From positions 1-18,816 of the forward strand of contig CAIYOB010000369.1 of assembly GCA_903927685.1 (NCBI GenBank): a stretch of DNA of 18,816 nucleotides, read 5' to 3'. Source of the stretch: an uncultured Planctomycetaceae bacterium (lineage in GTDB: Bacteria; Planctomycetota; Planctomycetia; Pirellulales; Pirellulaceae). Positions 8,401 to 16,460 of the stretch are shown piece after piece. Both the position numbers and the translations under genes were made by a program. A model generated the notes under the pieces. That model had not been told where the DNA came from. It ran no database searches and saw only the letters and a program-made list of their open reading frames with translations. Each line of letters begins with the position of its first letter. Position 1 is the first letter of the stretch.

Positions 8401-9282
8401 ATGAATCGACGAAGTTCTTGTCGCCGCGCGTTTTCGCTGGTCGAGTTACTGGTCGTGATCGCCGTGATCGCGATCCTGGTATCGTTGTTGTTGCCCGCCG
8501 TCCAGGCGGCGCGGGGCTCGGCGCGCGCGGCCCAGTGCAAGAGCAATCTGCGGCAGACCGGGCTCGCGCTGCACCATTACCACGACGTGCACGGCGGCTT
8601 TCCGCCCGCGTTTCTCGGCGATGTCGTCGGCTGGCGGCCCAGCTGGACCTGGACGACCTTTCTGCTGCCGCAGTTGGAGCAAGCCGGCCTGTTCGACGAG
8701 TTGGCGGTGACGACGTCCGCCTTTGGGGGTGGAGCCCTGGTCGCCGACACGCCCGATCCGCGGACGCAGGCCGTGCTGGCGATCTATGCTTGTCCCGCCG
8801 ACGTCGGTCCGGCTTGGAACCACCGCAAGAGCGGCCACGCGACGTCGAGTTATCGCGGGGTGTTGGGCAGTCAGAACCAGCTGACGTCGTCGTACCCGGC
8901 GCTGATCGACCAGAATGGCGTGCTGTACGTGAACAGTCGCATCGGCGTCGAGGACATCGGGGACGGCACGTCGCACACGCTGGCGGTCGGCGAATGCCGG
9001 CTCGATCCGGGCCCGACCGGCAAACGCGGCGCGATCTGGGCCGGCATGCGGGGCGCCTCGGACAACACCTTGTGGCTCAGCGACACCGTCTGGTGGGCGA
9101 ACGCCGAGCCTGATTGGCTACTGAACGGCCCTGGCGAACAGGCGTTCTCCAGCCATCATCCGGGCGGCGTCCACTTCACCTTTGCCGACGGCTCGGTGCG
9201 GTTCGTCGCCGACACCATCGAGGGGGAAACGCTGGGGCTCTTGGCTGCCCGCAATGACGGCGAACCGGTGGGGGAGTTCTGA
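8401..9282 (+). CDS. DUF1559 protein with prepilin-type N-terminal methylation signal
   Basis: This is one of the pseudopilin-like proteins found in large numbers in planctomycetes. The N-terminus RRAFSLVELLVVIAVIAILVSLLLPAVQ (residues 8-35) is a class III prepilin signal: F11 would be +1 and E15 the conserved +5 glutamate. The residue before the cleavage site is Ala (A10) rather than the usual Gly. NLRQTGLALHHYHDVHGGFPP near 43-63 and HHPGGVHFTFADGSVRFV near the C-terminus are the DUF1559 landmarks. The open frame extends to an ATG at 8317, but the 28 extra residues are uncharacteristic; the ATG at 8401 has GGGGG nearby and puts the signal at the N-terminus. It is probably surface or pseudopilus associated; the substrate or partner is unknown. 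Confidence 0.93.
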   Translation: MNRRSSCRRAFSLVELLVVIAVIAILVSLLLPAVQAARGSARAAQCKSNLRQTGLALHHYHDVHGGFPPAFLGDVVGWRPSWTWTTFLLPQLEQAGLFDELAVTTSAFGGGALVADTPDPRTQAVLAIYACPADVGPAWNHRKSGHATSSYRGVLGSQNQLTSSYPALIDQNGVLYVNSRIGVEDIGDGTSHTLAVGECRLDPGPTGKRGAIWAGMRGASDNTLWLSDTVWWANAEPDWLLNGPGEQAFSSHHPGGVHFTFADGSVRFVADTIEGETLGLLAARNDGEPVGEF

Positions 9283-9301
9283 GGCCGCTCTGGACGCACG
9301 A

Positions 9302-9558
9302 TTAGCGATTCATACGTTTGAGCATCCGCACGACCGTCCGGTCGTGCTCGTCCATTTGCTCAGCGTACCAGTCTCGGTAGGCCTGTTCGGCGTCGCCGTC
9401 GGGGCCGACCTGATGGCGAAAGCCAGCCATCAACAACTTATGACCAGTCCGCAACAGTCCAGCCAGATCGCGATCCGCTGGTCGACGGTCGCGTCTGCAG
9501 GGAGCGGCGGAGCATGCTCTGCCCGAGGCAGAAATCCTTGGCGCATATTCTCCGCCAT
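9302..9558 (-). pseudogene. Small hypothetical gene broken by an apparent one-base deletion
   Basis: Two adjacent minus-strand frames join into one plausible protein. From the ATG at 9558 the first frame reads MAENMRQGFLPRAEH then DQRIAIWLD and soon runs into a stop. The second frame, open to the TAA at 9302-9304, reads LLRTGHKLLMAGFRHQVGPDGD then AYRDWYAEQMDEHDRTVVRMLKRMNR. Restoring one C near 9457-9459 (GAC-CTG in place of GACTG) fuses them into IAIWLDLLRTGHKLLMAGF, about 85 residues. The C-terminal half resembles short planctomycete proteins of unknown function that I recall only loosely. It is either a young pseudogene or a sequencing error. Upstream is GGGAG about 11 bases before the ATG. 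An alternative TTG start at 9583 would avoid the frameshift but gives a poor N-terminus. Confidence 0.55.
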
Positions 9559-9682
9559 GGCCGTCCGTTCTCCCGGAAGCCAACCGGCTGCTCGCGGCGC
9601 GTGCTGCTCGCGGCGCGGTTGCACGAGCGCGCCCGCGGCGGTATGTTCAGCGGGAACGGAAAGACACCAGGGAGAGCACGCC

Positions 9683-10705
9683 GTGTCCGAGCGAAAACTG
9701 GGGATTGCCATTCACGGGGCCGGCTGGGTGGCGCACGCACACGCCGCCAGCTGGCGGAAGAACCCGCGTGCGCAGATCGTGTCGGTCAGCGACGTGGACC
9801 GCGAGCGGGCGCAGCGTTTTGCGGCGGAATTCGCCCTGGCCTGCGAAGTCCGCGATGACTATCAGCAGGTGCTCGACGATCCGCGGGTCGACGTCGTGGA
9901 CATCACCGGCCCGAGCCAGGTCCACGCCCAGCAGGGAATCGCTGCGGCGCGGGCCGGCAAGCACCTGCTGGTGGAAAAGCCGATAGGTTTGACGCTGGCC
10001 GAGAATCGGGCGCTGCGGGACGCCGTGGCCCAGGCCGGCGTCAAGAGCGTCGCGGGCTTTGTCCTCCGCTGGAACCCGGCGGTCGAGACGATCCGCTCGC
10101 TGGTCGGCAGCGGGGCGATCGGCCAGCTGGTTTACGCCGAGGTCGATTACTGGCACCGGATGCGGCCCACGCACCACGCCTGGAACCTGCACAGCCGCAA
10201 GCAGACGGGCGGCAGTGCCATGCTGCTGGTGGGCTGCCACGCGGTCGACACGCTCCGCTGGCTGACGGGCGATGAAGTGGTCGAGGTCTCGGCCGTGGGC
10301 AACAACCGGCGGGAATTGTTCGAGTATCCGGCGAACGTGGCCGCCGTACTGCGGTTCCGCAGCGGGATCATTGGCAAGACGTCGGTGTTGCTGGATTGCG
10401 AAGTTCCCTACCAGTTCAATATGGATCTGGCGGGCACCGAAGGCACAGTCCGCGATAATCGCCTGTGGGCCAAGCGTCTGCTGCCTGGGCAAACGGGCTG
10501 GACGACGATCCCCACGGTGTTGCCCGATTCGGGCGACGTGAACCACCATCCGTTCGATGGCGAGATTGATCATCTGGTGGCGTGCGTAAGCGAGGATCGC
10601 GAGTCGCACTGCAACGTGGCTGACGCGTACCGGAGCCACGAAGTGTGCCTGGCGATCGACCGCTCGCTGGAACTCGGCCGCCCGGTGACGTTGCCGCTGG
10701 ATTGA
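9683..10705 (+). CDS. Gfo/Idh/MocA-family NAD(P)-dependent oxidoreductase (cytoplasmic)
   Basis: This 340-residue enzyme of the sugar/inositol dehydrogenase-like family has no signal peptide. The Rossmann domain begins KLGIAIHGAGWVAHAHA at residues 5-21, followed by VSVSDVD at 33-39 and the family motif LLVEKPIGLTLAENRALR at 95-112. The C-terminal domain carries GCHAVDTLRWLTG at 184-196, whose H186 and D189 match the catalytic His/Asp pair of the family. The long open frame reaches upstream to 9182, overlapping the DUF1559 gene, but homology starts at the GTG at 9683, which has AGGGAG at 9669-9674 eight bases before it. The substrate is unknown. The next gene, a URO-D superfamily protein, begins 46 bp downstream, suggesting an operon. 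Confidence 0.93.
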   Translation: MSERKLGIAIHGAGWVAHAHAASWRKNPRAQIVSVSDVDRERAQRFAAEFALACEVRDDYQQVLDDPRVDVVDITGPSQVHAQQGIAAARAGKHLLVEKPIGLTLAENRALRDAVAQAGVKSVAGFVLRWNPAVETIRSLVGSGAIGQLVYAEVDYWHRMRPTHHAWNLHSRKQTGGSAMLLVGCHAVDTLRWLTGDEVVEVSAVGNNRRELFEYPANVAAVLRFRSGIIGKTSVLLDCEVPYQFNMDLAGTEGTVRDNRLWAKRLLPGQTGWTTIPTVLPDSGDVNHHPFDGEIDHLVACVSEDRESHCNVADAYRSHEVCLAIDRSLELGRPVTLPLD

Positions 10706-10751
10706 CCGGGGCTTCGAGTCAATCGCCGTACCTGTTGCCACGAGGCTTCCC

Positions 10752-11771
10752 ATGGACCGCCGTGAAATCGTCCGCCGCGCGATCAAGTTTCAACAGCCAC
10801 CCCGCCTGCCGTTCTGGCAGCACTGGAATCACAAACAGCCCGAGTTTCCCGACGATGTCTGCAACATCTGGGAACTGGATCGAGCCCAGGCCGGTTGGTT
10901 CTTCGACAATGCCCAGCCGGATGATTGGGGCTGCGGGTGGAGTGCTACGGACTTGAAGAACATGGGCCAGGTCACGGCCTGTCCGCTGGCCGACTGGTCG
11001 GCTTTGGCCGGCTACCGCCCGCCCGATCCGCGGAATCCGTTTTATTACGAGCGACTGGAGCCGCTGTTAGCTGGCGCCGGCGACCGCTACGTCTGCCTGA
11101 CGGCCCACTCGCTGCTGTTCTCGCGACTGCACAAGCTGCGCGGGTTTGCCGAAACCCTGGAGGACTTCTACCTGGAACCGGACAAGATCCACCGGGTGCT
11201 GGACATGATTGTGGAATTCAAGATCCGGCAGGTCGAGGAATTGCACCGCCGGTTCGGCGACCGCATCCACGGCCTGTTCGTGGCGGACGATTGGGGCACG
11301 CAGGAAGGTACGTTCGTGGGCTTGAACATCCTGCGGGATTTCTTTGCGCCGCGGTATCGGGCGATTTTCGCCGCGATCCACGGCTGCGGCTGGGATGTGA
11401 TCCTGCACAGTTGCGGCCGGATCAACTTGTTCGTGCCCACGCTGATCGAGCTGGGCGTGGACGTGTTGAACATGCAACAGTCGCGTTCCTACGGGTTGGT
11501 CGAGTTTGGCGAGCAGTTCCGCGGCCGGGTCTGTTTCCTGGCCACGGTGGACATCCAGTCGACGCTGCCGCGCGGCGTGGAAGCCGAGATTCGCGAGGAA
11601 GCCCAGTTGCTCGTCCGCCACTGGAGCACGCCGGCCGGAGGGATGATTGCCTTTGACTACGGAGCCTGGGAGGCCCTCGGCGTCCGGCCTGACGTTCCGC
11701 GGATCATGTTCGACGAGTTCGCCCGGCTGCAGCGGTTCTGGCGGGATGAAACGGCAGAGGCAAACGGGTAG
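10752..11771 (+). CDS. Uroporphyrinogen decarboxylase (URO-D)-superfamily protein
   Basis: This 339-residue cytoplasmic protein has the TIM-barrel pattern of the URO-D/corrinoid methyltransferase superfamily. Key segments are the N-terminal RREIVRRAIKFQQPPRLPF at 3-21, RIHGLFVADDWGTQEGTFV at 171-189, and VILHSCGRI at 216-224. The His-x-Cys-Gly (H219, C221) resembles the zinc-binding motif of methylcobamide:CoM methyltransferase-like members. DVLNMQQ follows at 237-243, with PAGGMIAFDYG near 294-304. It is not a housekeeping HemE: the haem-pathway substrate-binding N-terminus is absent. Such proteins are abundant beside Gfo/Idh oxidoreductases in planctomycetes and Verrucomicrobia, and their reactions are mostly uncharacterised; methyl transfer or C-C/C-O cleavage is possible. 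It follows the Gfo/Idh gene by 46 bp. Confidence 0.88.
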   Translation: MDRREIVRRAIKFQQPPRLPFWQHWNHKQPEFPDDVCNIWELDRAQAGWFFDNAQPDDWGCGWSATDLKNMGQVTACPLADWSALAGYRPPDPRNPFYYERLEPLLAGAGDRYVCLTAHSLLFSRLHKLRGFAETLEDFYLEPDKIHRVLDMIVEFKIRQVEELHRRFGDRIHGLFVADDWGTQEGTFVGLNILRDFFAPRYRAIFAAIHGCGWDVILHSCGRINLFVPTLIELGVDVLNMQQSRSYGLVEFGEQFRGRVCFLATVDIQSTLPRGVEAEIREEAQLLVRHWSTPAGGMIAFDYGAWEALGVRPDVPRIMFDEFARLQRFWRDETAEANG

Positions 11772-12028
11772 AATTGCAGGGCCGTCGGTTCCGCGTTGCC
11801 GGCCAGGCCCTTGTTCTTGCACCCGGAACGCTACACTACCGTCCCGTTGGGGTCGACCTACGAAGCGGCCGTGCGAGGTATGCCAGCGTTCTGACGCACA
11901 GTCCTTGAAGGCCGTTAGCAACGCTCACGAAGGCCTCTTCCCTGCCCGCGACGAAATGTCTCTACTATTACGGTTTCGAGCCCACCGAAACTTCCCACCC
12001 TGCCTGCAGTCAAACGGGAGAATACCTC

Positions 12029-13321
12029 ATGCAACGACGCCAGTTCCTCCAGGCCACGGCGGCCGCCGCAGCCGGATTTCATCTCGTCCCCCGCCGCGTG
12101 CTGGGCGGCGCGAATTTCGTGGCGCCCAGCGAGCGGATTACGATGGGCTTCATCGGCCTGGGCGGCCAGGGCACCGGGCACCTGCTCGGCGGCGCGTGGA
12201 CGTATGTGCCGGGCGGCTACATTGCCCGGGACGACGTCCAAGTGCAAGCGGTGTGCGACGTCCGCAAGGAACGCCGCGATCCCGTGCACCAGCGCTGCAA
12301 TCAGATCTATGCCGAGAAGTTCGGCCAGGCCAACTATAGCGGCGTCCAAGCCTACAACGATTTCCGCGAGGTCCTGGCCCGCCCCGACATCGATGCCGTG
12401 CTGTTGGCCCTGCCGTACCACTGGGCCGGCTTGATGGCCACGCTGGCGTTGCGGGCGGGCAAGGATGTCTATTGCGAGAAGCCGATCTGCATCACGGTCC
12501 GGGAAGGCCGCAATCTGGTCGAGACCAGCCGGAGGTTCGGCCGCATCTATCAGGCGGGCATGCAACAGCGATCCGAGTACGCCGGCAAGTTCCGCCAGGC
12601 CTGCGAACTGGTGCGGAACGGGCGGATCGGCCGCCTGCAAGAGGTCTACGCCTACCGCTCGCCAGGTGCGTTTTTCCCGACCGCTTGGACCTCGGACGCT
12701 TCCCTGCCGGTCCCGGACGGCTTTGACTGGGACCTGTGGCTCGGCCCGCTGCCGTGGCGGCCGTATGCCGGCGGCGCGGGGCACGCCCTGGAAGGCTGCT
12801 TTATCGGCGATGTGAACTGGAGCCCGCACCATTACGACATCATCCGCTGGACGGTGAATCCGGCCGACGACGAGACCTTCGAGGCTTGGCCGGAGAACGG
12901 CGTGGTCCACTACCGCTTCGCCAACGGCGTGGTGATCCACTCGACGGGATATCCGGGCGAAAACGTGGGACCCGATGGGGGCGCGTGCTTCGTGGGCAGC
13001 GCAGGCCGAATCGCCGTGGATCGCAGCAATCTCGTCTCGTATCCCGCCAGCATCCTCCAGGAACCGCTGCACCCCGGCGACGCGCGGGTATATCACTCGA
13101 CCAGTCATTCCGGCAACTTCCTGGACTGCATCCGCACCCGGCGGCCGACGATCGGCAACCCGCAGACGGCCGTCGACAGCATGACGCTGATCCTGGTCGG
13201 CGGCATCTCCCTGGCGGTGGGAAGGAAGGTGCAATGGGATCCGGCTCGCGGCGAGTTCCCCGGGGATGACCAGGCCAACCGCCTGCTGTCCTACACGCCG
13301 CGGCCGCCTTGGCGGCTGTGA
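12029..13321 (+). CDS. Tat-exported Gfo/Idh/MocA-family oxidoreductase
   Basis: This 430-residue protein starts with a twin-arginine signal, RRQFLQATAAAAAG at residues 3-16, so export with bound cofactor is expected. The Rossmann domain shows ITMGFIGLGGQGTG at 37-50, VQAVCDVRKERRDP at 72-85 and VYCEKPICITVREGRNL at 147-163. The C-terminal domain has DWDLWLGPLPWRPY at 233-246 and NWSPHHYDIIRW at 263-274; the His-His-x-Asp element occupies the place of the catalytic His/Asp pair. This is the form usually annotated as an exported oxidoreductase, probably acting on a sugar or glycan derivative. A GGGAGAA ribosome binding site precedes the ATG. The 257-bp gap before it separates it from the URO-D gene; the HEAT-repeat gene follows after 63 bp. 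Confidence 0.94.
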   Translation: MQRRQFLQATAAAAAGFHLVPRRVLGGANFVAPSERITMGFIGLGGQGTGHLLGGAWTYVPGGYIARDDVQVQAVCDVRKERRDPVHQRCNQIYAEKFGQANYSGVQAYNDFREVLARPDIDAVLLALPYHWAGLMATLALRAGKDVYCEKPICITVREGRNLVETSRRFGRIYQAGMQQRSEYAGKFRQACELVRNGRIGRLQEVYAYRSPGAFFPTAWTSDASLPVPDGFDWDLWLGPLPWRPYAGGAGHALEGCFIGDVNWSPHHYDIIRWTVNPADDETFEAWPENGVVHYRFANGVVIHSTGYPGENVGPDGGACFVGSAGRIAVDRSNLVSYPASILQEPLHPGDARVYHSTSHSGNFLDCIRTRRPTIGNPQTAVDSMTLILVGGISLAVGRKVQWDPARGEFPGDDQANRLLSYTPRPPWRL

Positions 13322-13384
13322 CGATCCGGAAGCCGCGGTCCTCTGGTGTGCTGGTGACGAGTTGCAGAACGGAAAGGTGTTTTC

Positions 13385-15766
13385 ATGAATAGGCTTCGTT
13401 GGACTCAGATTCTTGGTATTGCTTTGGTGGCCTGGACGGCGTCCCAAGTCAGCGCGGACGAGGAGCAGGACCTGATCGCCACTCTCCAGTCCGCGGCCGA
13501 CGTGCCGCAGAAGTGCGCCGCGTGTCAGAAGTTGCGCGTCGTCGGGACGGAGCGCAGCGTGCCGGCATTGGCGGACCTGTTGAGCCAAGACCGTACCGGG
13601 CACGCCGCGCGGTACGCCTTGGAAGCGTTGCCCTGCCCGGCAGCGGGCACGGCGTTGCGCGAGGCGGCGGGCCGGACCACCGGCTCCATCCAGGCCGGCT
13701 TGATCGACTCGCTGGGCTGGCGGCGGGACGCACAGGCCGTGCCGATGCTGGCCCAATGGCTGTCCGCGGCGGACCCGATGATCGCCTCGGCAGCCGCCGC
13801 GGCCCTGGGGCGAATTGGCAACCAATCGTCCGTAGCCGCGTTGTCCGCCGCACGCGGCGGGAGTTCGTCCGCTGTCCGCGCCGCTGTGCTCGAGAGCTTG
13901 CTGCAGTGCGCCGAACAGATGTTGGCGGCCAAGGATACCGCAGGCGCCGCGGCCCTGTACCGCAGCCTGGGCAGCGAAGACCTGACGCCGCAGTTTCGTG
14001 TCGCTGTGTGGCGGGGCCTGGCGTTGTCGGATTCCGGCCAGCGAATCGGCCTGCTCACCAAGGCGTTGACCGGCGACGACCGAAACCTCCGGACGGCCGC
14101 GGTCCAGTTGGTACGGGAACTGGGCGACCCGCAGGTGATCGAAGCCTGCCGCCGCCAGTGGGCCGCGTTGGACGCCGAAGCGCAGTTGGCCGTGCTGGAC
14201 TCGCACTTGAAACAGGGCGTCGCGGCGCTGCCTACCGTGCAAGCGGCGACCGAGAGTTCGCACCCGTCCGTGCGCGTGGCCGCCTGGCAGGCCCTGGGCG
14301 GACTCGATGCGCCAATGCTGATCCCGGCCCTGGCTCGAGCTGCCGCGAGCGGCGAGTCCGCCGAGCGCGTGGCCGCCCGCGAAACGCTGGCCCGGATGTC
14401 CGGCCCTGCGGTCGGACAAGCCCTGATCGAGGAGCTGGGCAAAGCCGAATCGGCCGCCAAGGCCGAACTGCTGGGCGTGCTGGGCGAGCGGGGCGAGGCC
14501 GGGGCGGTGAACGTGCTGCTGCAGTACGCCGGCTCGAACGACGCCTCGGTCCGCTTGGCCGCGCTCGACTCGCTTCGCGAATTGGCCGCCGAGGACAGTA
14601 TCATCCCGCTGCTCGAGTTGGTCGGCAGATCGAACCCGGAAACCGATCTCGAGCCGCTCCAGAAGGCACTGTCCGCCGCTTGCCAGACCAATGCCAACAA
14701 AGAAGCGATCACCCAGCGAGTTGTCCGCTTGCTGGCAGCTGGGCCACCGGCCCAGCGACGGAGCATGGTGGCGCTGTTGAGTGCCCTGGCCACGCCCGAG
14801 GCGATGCAAGCCGCCTTGGCTGCGGCGCGGGACGATGACGCGGAACTGGCCAAGAACGCCGTGCGCACCTTGGCGGACTGGCCGACCGTCGCTCCGGCCG
14901 AGGAACTGCTGGAACTGGCCGGTGGCGACGTCGAACCGTCGCTGCACGCGTTGGCGATGCGAGCGGCCGTCCAAGTGATCGGGCGGGAGTCGGATGCGGA
15001 AAAACGGATTGCCTGGCTGCGGCGGACCTTGACCGCGGCGAAGCGTCCCGACGAACGGCGTCTGGCGCTGGGTCAACTGGGCCAGATTCACACGCCCGTC
15101 GCGCTCGAGGCCGTGCTGCCGTATCTGGCCGATCCCGGCGTCGTCAACGAAGCGGCGACGGCCGCTGTGGGGATTGCCGAACAACTGGCCGACGCGGACC
15201 CGCAACGAGCCGATGCGGTCGCGGCCAAGATCCTGGAACTGGGCCTGGGCGCCCCGATCGCCAACCGAGCATTGGCGCTGCGCGGCAAGCCGAAGAGTGG
15301 TCCGTTCCTCCGCGACTGGCTGGTCTGCGGCCCGTACAGTCAAGCCAACGTCGCGGGCGCGGAAGCCCTGTTCGAAATCGCGTTCGGCCCGGAAAAGTCG
15401 GACGAAAAGGTGTCCTGGCAGCCGGCGCCGGAGGGCGACATGATCAACCTCTCCGGAATCTACCCTGACAAGTCGAGCTGCGTGGCTTACTTGCAGACGC
15501 AAGTCATCGCGCCGCAGGAGTGTGAAGCGCAGCTGTTGCTGGGCAGCGACGACGGCGTCAAGGCCTGGCTGAACGGCAGCGTGGTGCACGGCAACAACAT
15601 CGATCGCGGCGCGGTGGTCGATCAAGACCGGGCCGTGATCCAGCTCAAAGCCGGCCCGAACCGGCTGCTGCTCAAGATCACGCAGGGCGGCGGCGGCTGG
15701 TCGGCCTGCGCCCGCGTGGTCGACATGCACGGCATGCCGATCCCCGGCTTGCGCTGCGAACGGTAA
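13385..15766 (+). CDS. Secreted HEAT-repeat protein with C-terminal galactose-binding-like domain
   Basis: This protein has 793 residues. The N-terminus has a Sec signal peptide (about residues 1-24, probable cleavage after VSA). Residues about 27-630 are consecutive helical HEAT-type repeats, with recurring patterns such as SVPALADLLSQD, AVPMLAQWLSAADPMIASAAAAALGRIGN, HPSVRVAAWQALGGLD and DASVRLAALDSLRELA. The last 155 residues or so form a separate domain beginning FLRDWLVCGPYSQ and including LLLGSDDGVKAWLNG and GPNRLLLKITQGGGGW, a pattern I associate with beta-sandwich sugar- or protein-binding modules of planctomycete secreted proteins. It is likely an extracytoplasmic scaffold or binding protein, not an enzyme. 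GGAAAGG lies upstream of the ATG. It is probably co-transcribed with the exported oxidoreductase. Confidence 0.9.
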   Translation: MNRLRWTQILGIALVAWTASQVSADEEQDLIATLQSAADVPQKCAACQKLRVVGTERSVPALADLLSQDRTGHAARYALEALPCPAAGTALREAAGRTTGSIQAGLIDSLGWRRDAQAVPMLAQWLSAADPMIASAAAAALGRIGNQSSVAALSAARGGSSSAVRAAVLESLLQCAEQMLAAKDTAGAAALYRSLGSEDLTPQFRVAVWRGLALSDSGQRIGLLTKALTGDDRNLRTAAVQLVRELGDPQVIEACRRQWAALDAEAQLAVLDSHLKQGVAALPTVQAATESSHPSVRVAAWQALGGLDAPMLIPALARAAASGESAERVAARETLARMSGPAVGQALIEELGKAESAAKAELLGVLGERGEAGAVNVLLQYAGSNDASVRLAALDSLRELAAEDSIIPLLELVGRSNPETDLEPLQKALSAACQTNANKEAITQRVVRLLAAGPPAQRRSMVALLSALATPEAMQAALAAARDDDAELAKNAVRTLADWPTVAPAEELLELAGGDVEPSLHALAMRAAVQVIGRESDAEKRIAWLRRTLTAAKRPDERRLALGQLGQIHTPVALEAVLPYLADPGVVNEAATAAVGIAEQLADADPQRADAVAAKILELGLGAPIANRALALRGKPKSGPFLRDWLVCGPYSQANVAGAEALFEIAFGPEKSDEKVSWQPAPEGDMINLSGIYPDKSSCVAYLQTQVIAPQECEAQLLLGSDDGVKAWLNGSVVHGNNIDRGAVVDQDRAVIQLKAGPNRLLLKITQGGGGWSACARVVDMHGMPIPGLRCER

Positions 15767-15775
15767 GACACCGAA

Positions 15776-15787
15776 GGGGAACGCCCC
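15776..15787 (+). terminator. Short GC hairpin just after the HEAT-repeat gene
   Basis: GGGGAACGCCCC forms a four-base GC stem with an AACG loop ten bases after the stop codon. It might help end transcription, but the stem is short and no T-run follows, so the assignment is weak. Confidence 0.3.
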
Positions 15788-15845
15788 GGGGACCCGCCGG
15801 CACGGAATCCCCAGAGTCAAGCTGTGGCAAACGGAAGGCCCTGAA

Positions 15846-16290
15846 AGGGGAGCATAAAGACGTTGCGTTTCTCGTTTGACGCGGAATGCGACGAACCTGT
15901 CCCATTGGTCCGTCAGGTAAAGACAGCGGAGTTTCGGCATGGCGCCAACGCACCTTGGGCTCCCAAGTCATGCCCGTACGTTCCAGACGGTCTTTGACGA
16001 CGTGACGACAAGCCCCTTCGATGACTCCGCTGGCAATGGGATAGCCCCGTTTCGGGTATTCATCGTAACGCATCCGCGGTTGGCTCTTTTTTCGAAGTAG
16101 CCACAGCTCTATTGCAGGTTGCCTTTCTATTTGCCGGTCAGTTCGTGCGTCGTGCCCATACGCCGAAGCCCGCAAATCATCGCCGCCACTTCCCCACGCA
16201 GAATGCGTAGCGCTCGGTCCCGCCCAAATCCTGCCGCGGCGTCGCTGTCACGCGGATGGAAAAGAGCCGCCGCGTCCCATATCGGTTCGG
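15846..16290 (-). pseudogene. Degenerate C-terminal remnant of an ISKra4-family transposase
   Basis: Transposase homology runs leftward across three frames. The first frame reads EPIWDAAALFHP then DRALRILRGEVAAMICGLRRM, HELTGK, an in-frame TAG, KGNLQ, another TAG, and CGYFEKRANR. A second frame continues with RMRYDEYPKRGYPIASGVIE and GACRHVVKDRLERTGMTW, the most conserved ISKra4 C-terminal motif. A third frame continues with AMPKLRCLYLTDQWDRFVAFR and ends ETQRLYAP. Joined in order they match the C-terminal third of the family, so at least two frameshifts and two stops have accumulated. The N-terminal two thirds and any terminal inverted repeats are not visible. The right end breaks off at the 15-bp tandem repeat. 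It is inactive. Confidence 0.88.
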
Positions 16291-16297
16291 CGGGGGT

Positions 16298-16327
16298 GGG
16301 CAAAAAGATGGAGGGCAGAAGAATGGG
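16298..16327. repeat. 15-bp imperfect tandem repeat
   Basis: GGGCAAAAAGATGGA at 16298-16312 is followed directly by GGGCAGAAGAATGGG at 16313-16327, with the start of a further unit (GACC) after it. It is a purine-rich low-complexity tract marking the point where transposase homology ends. Similar tracts occur as dispersed intergenic elements in planctomycetes, from memory. Confidence 0.75.
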
Positions 16328-16379
16328 GACCAGCGTTTCCATCTTGACGGATCGCTCCGACCTCCCCACTCGAGTTTCG

Positions 16380-16456
16380 CCCACGGATGGCAGAGCGGAC
16401 CCACGGATAACAAATCCCGAGAGGACCATCCGTGGGTCCGCTTTGCCATCCGTGGG
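16380..16456. repeat. Near-perfect 29-bp inverted repeat (palindromic element)
   Basis: The arm at 16380-16408 (beginning CCCACGGATGGCAGAGCGGA) matches the reverse complement of the arm at 16428-16456 with a single mismatch (GCAGAG against GCAAAG), around a 19-base spacer. Within each arm CCCACGGAT also occurs twice, so each arm is itself an imperfect direct duplication. As RNA it would fold into a very stable hairpin. It abuts the truncated end of the glycosyltransferase fragment, which suggests a mobile REP- or MITE-like element rather than a terminator. No clear target-site duplication was found at its edges. Confidence 0.9.
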
Positions 16457-16460
16457 GATA

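Noticed and set aside
9182..9682. N-terminal extension of the Gfo/Idh open frame to 9182
   Set aside because: It overlaps the DUF1559 gene and lacks family similarity; the GTG at 9683 has a well-placed ribosome binding site and begins the Rossmann fold.
11915..15940. A 1341-codon minus-strand open frame spanning the exported oxidoreductase and HEAT genes
   Set aside because: It lies antisense to two well-supported genes and has the Arg/Gln/His/Asp-rich composition of GC-rich shadow frames. Only its first 30 or so codons, outside those genes, encode real homology (the third frame of the transposase remnant).
15678..16175. A 165-codon minus-strand open frame taken as a complete gene
   Set aside because: Only its middle part matches a transposase; the rest is out-of-frame sequence and antisense to the HEAT gene, so it is treated as part of the remnant.
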